Below the pieces are notes generated by a model. That model did not search any database. It was not told the origin of the DNA and saw only the letters and a program-made list of their open reading frames with translations. Both the position numbers and the translations under genes were made by a program. 64,000 nt of DNA from assembly GCA_963921825.1 (NCBI GenBank), contig OY997591.1, positions 53,669,031 through 53,733,030 on the forward strand, given 5' to 3'. Below are positions 56,730 to 64,000 of this stretch, one piece after another; the first letter of the stretch is position 1; each line of letters starts with the position of its first letter. This DNA comes from Erodium maritimum. Lineage: Eukaryota; Streptophyta; Magnoliopsida; Geraniales; Geraniaceae.

Positions 56730-57795
56730 GCCAATTGAGAAGTATGATGAAGAACCAATGAAGAGAAATGATGGAGGATGCTTGGGTCAAGGATGTTCTT
56801 CTCTCGACTCTTTTTCCTCGCATTTTCTTATTGTTGGTGGAGCAAGGCCATCTGGTTATACATTTTCAGTTGGTTGACGGTTGGAACTTTACATCCCGAC
56901 GTCATCTTCTAGATAGAGAGCTCCTTTCCTTGGAGGGCCTCCGCACCTTTCTCTTGGGCATTTGTCTCAATTTTTCCCGCTCAGACAGGTTATCATGGTC
57001 TTTGGACTCTCATGTTTTCTCAACTTCCAGAGCTTTGGATGCCTTTTCTAACACAAGCAGGTTGGACTCGGTTTTTTGGGCATCTGTACTTTGGAAGAGC
57101 TATGCTCCTCTTAAGTTCCAATTTTTTGCTTGACTTGTCGCTCTTGAGGTCATCTCTACTAGATCTTTCTTGGTGGCGAGAGGTTTCCCAATCCCAATAG
57201 GTCGTTGGTTGTGTCCTAAGTGTGGCAGACAGTCGAAGACACCTCTCGCCTTCTCGTTACTTGTGGGTGAGCTTGGCCGGATTGGTCCCTGGTTCTCCAA
57301 CAGCGGGAGGTTTCCTCATCTCTTCATTCGTCTCCTGCTTTGTTCATCTCTTCGTGGCCTTCTATTTACAAGGAACGCCTTCTGCACAAATCTTGGTCTT
57401 GTCTAAGTGTTTTGGGATTATGGTTTCTTTGGATTGCTCGGAAGGCTAAGGTATTTTCAGGGAGCTCTTATCCCTCATCCATCTAGCATTTTTCGGAGAA
57501 TCCAATTCGAGAAGCTTTTATTGATTGAGGTAGAAGGGCGAGCCCTTTCTCCTAGTTTCTAGATGGTGTTATCGACGATTGCTCTTCCAAGCATTTTTAA
57601 GCTCTTCTTCTGTCTTTTTTTCTCCTTGTTTCTCCCTTCTTTCAGATCGTGTTGTTTCTCCCTTTGCGAGGGGCGGCTGCCGCTGTCTCTCTTTTACTTC
57701 GGGTCTCATAGACTTATTTCAGATCCTAGTATTGCTTTGGTGATTTCTTTTCTGAAATTTACAACATATTTTTTATACATTATTTATTTTCTGAT
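56730..57795 (+). pseudogene. 5'-truncated LINE ORF2 tail with zf-RVT domain
   Basis: The C-terminal part of a plant L1 ORF2 on the plus strand. It starts near 56765 (VKDVLLSTLFPR), continues with RLSWSLDSHVFSTSRALDAF and FWASVLWKSYAPLKFQFFA, then the zf-RVT knuckle FPIPIGRWLCPKCGRQS at about 57185-57235. It has at least two stops or frameshifts (a TGA after FQFFA near 57134). A T-rich 3' UTR follows, ending TTTCTGATAAAAA near 57790. No RT, endonuclease or RNase H is present, so only the last about 1 kb was inserted. No TSD was seen. Confidence 0.68.
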
Positions 57796-57800
57796 AAAAA

Positions 57801-58388
57801 TGAACTTTGAAAATCGTGATCATGGGCGCCGAGAGAAGCACCTCCAAGATTTGTTCGTGTTGATCTGCTCCAAATCATCGGTGGTGCTTTAACAGTTCTA
57901 ATGCATAGCTGCCTTCCATGGATTTTTGTAATATAATGAAAAGAAAAAGTATGATGAAACAAATAAATTGAAGAAACGAGTCGGAGACTGGACTGTGTCA
58001 GACTCTCTTTCACAGTCACAAGACTAACTGAGAGAGCTTTCTCTTTTTTTTTTCCTTTCTCTTTCCGCAACTTCCAAAACTTTGCTTTCTCTCTCTTGTC
58101 ACAATTATGCTTGCATGATAACAATCTAACCAGGAATAAAAAGCAACATATTAAGAATAAAATACGTGAAAAGAGAAAAATAAAGCTAAAGTGAAAAATG
58201 AAAGTGCCGATAATCAAAAAGTGGAGAAGGAAGATGTTCAATAGAATAGTGCCAAATATGTCTACTTCAACTTTCGTTATTTATTTATTTGATCGGATCA
58301 CGTATCCCTATACGTCTTTCATATAGATTTGAGCACAACAAGTTCAAATTTTCTTACCCATTTTGGAGATTGATCATTCTGGACAGCA
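57801..58388. other. Spacer, nothing recognised
   Basis: AT-rich with short frames only. The left TSD of the LINE at 58404 lies at its right edge. Confidence 0.35.
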
Positions 58389-58438
58389 GGTAATATAACA
58401 ATTTTTTTGAAACGGATGAACGAGATTTATTATTTGAA

Positions 58439-61400
58439 TTATTGCAAAATACAATTGAGTGCATCCGGAATAGTAAATCCGGACCACGAAAGGACAGACA
58501 TAGAACGGGCTTCCCGAGCTAGCCAGTGGGCTGCTCCGTTCGCTGACCTAGAGACATACTCGAGTTTAACATCCTCGAGAACAGCTAGAAGGGTTCGACA
58601 GTCGTCAACCAATCGGCCCAAAGGGGAGAAGACCTGATGAGACCCTTGGATCAAGTGCACCAGGTACTGAGCATCGCTCCGAATAATTACTCTGGATAGG
58701 TGCGAGGCTTGAATCCATTGCAAAGCTTTCCAAACAGCCATGGCTTTAGCATATTCGGGACCCAGCATGCCACTCCCACTACCGCTCCTCCCTTCCAGAA
58801 CCACTCCCATCTCTGTTCGACAAAGCCACCCCCATCCAAATTGCCCTGAATCCGCAAAGGTCGCTCCATCCACATTGATAGTTGACCAATTTTAAGGTGG
58901 TGGAGTCAGCTCGTCTGCCTGCAGTGGGGAACAATAGTGGGTTTGGGTCGACCAGTCTGGGCTTCTGACCAACTACACTGATTGCTAAGTACAGTAGCGA
59001 GGATGCCCAGTGGGGTCGGAGTAGTATGATTCCAGACCTTACCATTCCTCGCTTTCCAAATCTCCCAAAGTAACAGGCTCATTTTACTCTTTCTCTGCAT
59101 ATCTGGTAATTGCAACAAAGAAGATAACCAGTCATGTAATGTACCTGAGGGGGGGATATGGACCTGCAACCCTGAAAGATCCCAAACAGATCTGGCAAAA
59201 GGGAAGTGGACGAGGAGGTGGTCGGTAGTCTCCGGATTTCCCTGGCACATTGGACAAGTATCCAGAATCGGAACAAATTTTGTCCGGAGATTGACTGCAA
59301 CTTGTAAAGTGCTAGATAGAACCCGCTAGAGGAAAACCTTAATACGTGGTTAGATATCCAGGTCCCAAATGCATGTCCAAACCGTTGAGCCATTCGAGAC
59401 GTGTCATCGTCCATTCTCCCGGGATAACGCTCTGTATCCTTCCTTTACCGAGTAAACTCCCCTGAATATTGTACTTCCATGACCATTTGTCTACGTGTCG
59501 TGGGAGAGGCGGGGGTACCTGCAATATGTCTTCCACAATGGCCGGAGGGAGATTCTGTTGAAGTTTCGGAATGTCCCACGACTGTCCATTGTCCGAGGCT
59601 AAATCCAACACCCTCATACCCGGAGTTAAGCAGGTGTGAAGGGGGATGACCGGGTTATTCCCTAGGAGCCAGAGAGATCCCTCCACCATAATCGAACAAC
59701 CGTCCCCAATAGTCCGAATCAAGCCCTACCTAAGCAGGCCCTGTGTGGTCCGAAGGCCCGTCCAGATCTGACTGGGGTTATTTCCTCCTTCTGTAGTTAG
59801 GAAGTCACCTTTTGGAAAGTACCTCGCCTTGAGGATACGGGTGACCAAGCTATCTGGCTGGGTTAACAGCTTCCAGCCCATTTTGGCCAACAATGCTATG
59901 TTCATATCTCTCATGTCCCGGAAACCCATTCCCCCCGCCTCCTTCGGTCTACAGAGCTTCGTCCAGTCTTGCCAGATAATCGGTTTGGTGCCTCTCGGAG
60001 TACCCGTCCACCAGTATCGGGCTAACGCGACATGGATCATTTGGATGGATTCCCGTGGTAACAGGAATACACTCATGGCGTAGAGTGGCATGGCTTGAAG
60101 TACTGATCGTATCGTCACCTCCTTTCCCCCTGCAGATAGCATCTGGCCATCCCACGTGCCTATTTTGGCCACAATCCGATCACACAGAAATTGGAGGCTC
60201 TGACCTTTACGCCTCCCCAGCATATTCGAGACCCCCAGGTACTTTGTCGGGCCTGAAATCTCCTGGATCCCTAGAATACCACAACATGCCGCCCTGTGTG
60301 TTGGAGATGTATTGGTACTGAAGAATATGGACGACTTGCTCTTATTAATGACTTGGCCCGATAATTGAACGAAGGATTACAAAATTTGGTTTAACTGTGC
60401 AGCCTCATCCGGATCGGCCCTACAGAATATATAACAATCATTTGCAAAAAAGATATGGGAAACTACCGGGGGTCCTCTAGCCACCGAAACCCCGTGAAGC
60501 GTCCCGTCCCTCTCCGCTTGATTGAGCATACGGGAGAGGCCTTCCATACAGAATAGAAAGAGATATGGGGACATCGGATCACCTTGGCAGATCCCCTTCC
60601 CAGCTGTGAAGGGGGTCGTATGCTTCCCATCTGAGCTCACCGTGTATTGGATAGACCGCATACATGCTAGGACCAAAGACCTCCATCCCACGTCAAAACC
60701 AAAGGCGCACATCATAGATAAGAGGAAGGACCATTCCACTTTGTCGTAGGCCTTGCTCATATCCAGTTTCAATGCCATGTATCCCCTCTGGCCTTGCGTT
60801 TAGCGCTGAGAATATCATCCTGAACATGCCGCCCTTGCACAAACGCTCCCTGGTTGGTAGATATAATTGGATCCAGGAGCGGTTTTAGACGGTTTACCAG
60901 GACTTTGGATAATATTCGAAATATGACGTTGCAGAGAGCTATGGGTCGTAGTTCTGTGATCTTCCTCGCCCCCGGTATCTTTGGAATCAAAACCAAAGTA
61001 GTCTTGTTAATGTCCTGATCAATGTTGCCTGTTGACACTGCAGCCCGGACAAATTCAATAACTTCCGGAGGCAAGGTATCCCAGTAGTGTTGGAAGAATT
61101 TCGGATTGAGACCATCTGGGCCTGGGGATTTAGATGGTCCCATTTGAACACTGCATGTCGCACTTCCGTATACGTTACCCGTTTCGTCAACTGTAAGTTC
61201 TGAAGAGGAGTGATCATATGAGGGACCGACATGGGAATATCATAATCCTCAATATCCCCCATAGTAAAGATACTAGCAAAATAGGAATGAATCAGCTCCT
61301 TCATCCCCGTGTGCCACTGCAACTCCACCCACTCGTCATTAACCACCGATTTCAGTTTGTTTCTTGCCTGCCTTTTTGTGGCCGACCTCTGAAAAAACTT

Positions 61401-62513
61401 TGTATTTCTGTCCCCTTCTCCCAACCAGTGTTGTTTCGCTCGTTGGCACCAAAAATGTTCCTGTTTGGCCAAGGCTCGGTTATACTGTTTCTGCAGTGCC
61501 AATCGGCGTTTAATGCCTTGTCTATCGGTGCGACCATTTAGTCCGGCCAGTTTCCTCTAGAGAGAGCGAATCTGATTTATGTTATCTCGAAAGATAGTCT
61601 GGCCCCACGCATCTAAAGACTGCCCAATGTCTTTGATGTGGTGCTTTATGTGACGACCTCCCGGCTGTCCCCATTCAGCTTGGACCAGAGTACCACACTC
61701 AGGATGCTCCAGCCACATATTCTCGAATCTGAATTGCCTTGGCCTTTGTTCCACGGGTTCCTTTTGTATCTGCAATAAAATAGGCATATGGTCGGAGGTC
61801 GAGACCCCCAAATTCTGCAACGACACGTCTCTAAACCGAACTCTAAGCTGAGGCTATATGAAAGCCCTATCCAACTGACTCTCTACCTGTGTCTCTAGAT
61901 CATGTCCCCGGGACCACATGAACTGATACCCTTGTAAAGGGAGTTCCTCCACCCCAATGGCCGAGATAACATGTTGGAATCCCTGCATAAGGCCTAAAGG
62001 ATACACCTGATCTCTCTTTTTCTCTGAGGGCCGAAGGATACCATTAAAATCTCCCATGAGCACCCAGTCAAGAGGAGCTGAGACCGTACCCAGGTGACGC
62101 AGGTTATCCCAAGTCTTATGCCTGTTCTCCCAAACCGGTTCCCCATAGATTCCTGTAAACCGTATCGGCAACTCCTGATCAAATCTTACCACTGCATCTA
62201 TATGGGATTGTTCGGCCGATAAAATGTCCACCACACACTTCTCATACCAAAGCAACATAACCCATCCTTTATTCGATGGAGGACGAGTACCTGGGATCGC
62301 CGGGGGGGTAACTCTCGGGACCCCTGTACCCCCATGAAAACACAATGTCCGCCTTAGGATGGCGAGTCTTGACCGAGAATTCTGAGCGTCGACATGACGG
62401 GTCTCCGTGAGAAATATAAGGTCCGGTTAAAATCGGGCAACCAGGTCTTTCAACTGTCGCGGATTGTGATCCGTGCCCAACCCACGACAGTTCCAAACCA
62501 GGAAGTTCGTCAT
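58439..62513 (-). pseudogene. LINE ORF2: endonuclease, reverse transcriptase, RNase H; broken
   Basis: The start MTNFLVWNCRGLG at 62513 is the usual start of the APE-type endonuclease (NCRGLG). Endonuclease motifs include FTGIYGEP, LMGDFNGIL and TSDHMPI. RT motifs include KSPGPDGL near 61120, RPIALCNV, NQGAFVQGR, KLDMSKAYDKVEW (60770) and GICQGDPMSPYLF. The catalytic FADD box reads FAND (near 60450), so the first Asp is lost. zf-RVT follows (CQGNPETTDHLLVH, 59250), then RNase H (MDGATF, EYAKAMAVWKAL, IIRSDAQYL) ending at 58439. About five frameshifts and several stops are spread along it. An RNase H domain at the C-terminus is known in plant L1 lineages. Confidence 0.85.
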
Positions 62514-62717
62514 TGAAAAGCACAATGCACAACACACCATCCCTAACCCTAATCAGAGTAAATCAAAACAAAATTTATGTATCTGATCAAACAAAGGGAA
62601 TAGGGGCGGCAGATCGAAGGGAGACGTGCGACTAGTCCTCCCGTCACCAGCACCGTTCTGTGCCCAGAGATATGCAGCAGCGCCGCACCGCTGGAGATCG
62701 TCACGAGGAGAGTTTCC

Positions 62718-63025
62718 GGCATCCTCTGATCTACCAGAACCAGAATAAAACACTCCAGTCCCACGAGGAACACAACCGGAGTGAGGCGCCCGAGCGAAAA
62801 CAGTGAACCAAAACGAAAACCGACCCCGATGAGATGATCGGCGCCGATGCAGAGAAAACCCTAAGGTTGCCGGCATCCCGTGATCAACCAGACCAGAATA
62901 AAACACCACAGTCCCACGAGGAACACGAACGGAATGAGACGCCCGAGAGAATGTAGTGAACCAAACGAAAACCGACCCCGATCAGATGATCGCCGACGGT
63001 GTAGAGAAAAGACCCTAGCGTTACA
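62718..63025 (-). repeat. Tandem 154-bp repeat in the LINE 5' UTR
   Basis: Two units, 62872-63025 and 62718-62871, share GGCATCC.(G/C)TGATC.ACCAGA, AGTCCCACGAGGAACAC and GAAAACCGACCCCGAT. Tandem 5' monomers act as promoters in rodent L1s; a similar role here is inference. Confidence 0.78.
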
Positions 63026-63067
63026 CGGAGCGTTTTTGTACAATTAGTTAATGGTAATATAACAATT

Positions 63068-64000
63068 AGTGTAGAGTTAATGCAAATAGACCCGCTTATT
63101 AAAAGAGTTGGGCTGAATGATATAGACATAACTAATTTATATGAAAGACTAGTCTCTAGTTGTAGCTCAATGATTCTTTTGTGTGTCAAACCAACTACAT
63201 GTATATTTCGTGTTTTTCACGTATCATCTTAAAGTAAAAATGATAAGAACACATGGAAAAATTTAGGATATGACATATATAGACTCATTAGTTTTTCTAA
63301 AACTTCGAAAATGTTAAAAAGTTGAGATTTGAGATTTCAAAATTCTTCTACTCCAAGTAGTATGGTCACTCTCTCAGGCCCCAGTTTCCCCTTGCCTAAC
63401 CCTAAAAAGCTCACGTCGTCTCATTTTCTCGTCACAGTCGATGACACCCACGGTCATGATCGTGGTTGTTGCCGGCAAAGGCCTCTCCTCCCACCTCCTT
63501 TTCTTTTTCTCACCCCTTCTTTCCCTTCTTTTCGCACTTCGACCTCACCTCCTTCACCTTTCCACTTTCTCCGTCTCGTCGTCCTGCTGCTAACTCCGGT
63601 CTCCAAGCCTTTTCCGTCGTCGCCTTCTTGTTGCTGAAGTCTTCGCAGTTGTCGTGTGGTGTCTTGGGTTTGACTATGCGTGTGATGGCATGCCGGATGT
63701 GAGTGTCGACTCGAGTCCTTCTAGGGTGTTGCAATCCAGATCCTCTTCCTCAGATCTGACGCCTTGCTTCGTCGGGTTTCGGCCTTTGTGGAGCGCAGCT
63801 AGTAGGAACTCGGCAGACGTTCTGGTCTGCTTGTTGTTCTAGTTTTGGGACCGTCTGGATTGGGTCAGGTTGAGATTGGGCCGGTCTAATCCATTCTAGG
63901 TCGAGTAGGGTTTGGTCCAGACCGGTTTGGGTCTGATCTGGTTTGGGTCGGGTCGGTTTGGCCGGTTCAGGACCGAGTTGGGTTCGGGAAGGATTGGTGC
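63068..64000. other. Unrecognised right edge, GC-rich from 63360
   Basis: AT-rich to about 63350. Then a CT-rich, leader-like stretch (63365-63640) and a G/T-rich end with repeated GGTTTGGGTC and GGTCGGG words (63870-63980). The pattern resembles the 5' parts of the retroposons in this window, so another such element may start here and run past the edge. Confidence 0.3.

Larger units (their letters stand above)
58404..63052 (-). mobile_element. Near full-length L1-type LINE without ORF1
   Basis: The 15-bp TSD GGTAATATAACAATT is at 58389-58403 and 63053-63067; the last T residues are shared with the tail. A 4.65-kb element on the minus strand: a 5' UTR of about 540 bp with a tandem duplication (63025-62718), then directly ORF2 with endonuclease, reverse transcriptase, zf-RVT and RNase H, then a short tail. 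No ORF1 precedes ORF2, although the 5' end appears complete by TSD. Confidence 0.85.

Overview
This window looks like a heterochromatic, repeat-packed stretch of a flowering-plant genome, probably a eudicot. The evidence is AT-rich spacer DNA, plant-type PIF/Harbinger, CACTA, hAT and Mutator-like DNA transposons, L1-type LINEs whose ORF1 carries an RRM or a zinc knuckle, Ty1/copia and Ty3/gypsy remains, and one small plant-type host gene. No organellar, bacterial or rRNA sequence was seen. Almost every long reading frame here belongs to a mobile element.

Layout. 1-858: flank with a weak host-gene candidate on the minus strand. 859-4672: a Harbinger transposase element (E1) split by a CACTA element (2126-4174), which itself holds a Mutator-type MITE and a SINE-like block. 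5415-7142: an ORF1-only LINE. 7752-8096: the one convincing host gene. 8325-9444: a polyadenylated retroposon (copy A). About 10070-16850: a decayed copia fragment split by a hAT element (10612-16753). The hAT holds a Mutator-like element (11233-14910), which holds a second Harbinger element (E2, Myb-like ORF only) and a foldback repeat; the hAT also holds a retroposon (copy D). 17244-18304: a third, internally deleted Harbinger (E3). 19198-32173: retroposon copy B, split by an 11.4-kb LTR retrotransposon (19937-31327, TSD GAGGT).

34855-40190 is a gypsy remnant split by a second ORF1-only LINE (38154-40138). About 40190-45603 is a copia remnant split by a solo LTR (41726-44624, TSD CATTG). 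It abuts retroposon copy C (to about 46245). 46870-47180 is a Harbinger MITE, 47321-49026 a third ORF1-only LINE, and 49200-51190 a LINE ORF1 of the zinc-knuckle type. 52994-54847 holds two Mutator-type elements, 55633-56526 a MITE cluster, and 56730-57795 a LINE ORF2 tail. 58404-63052 is a nearly full-length LINE on the minus strand that lacks ORF1 and has a tandem repeat in its 5' UTR. The rest runs off the window.

How the parts relate. Target-site duplications (TSDs) could be read directly for most insertions, so much of the order of events can be reconstructed. Two patterns stand out. First, the Harbinger transposase and the Harbinger Myb-like protein sit on different elements that share ends and 5' leader sequence, which looks like a two-component arrangement. 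Second, the non-LTR elements are also split: several ORF1-only or ORF-unknown retroposons with poly(A) tails and TSDs, and one ORF2-only LINE. All boundaries were read by eye from the sequence; no alignment or database search was run.
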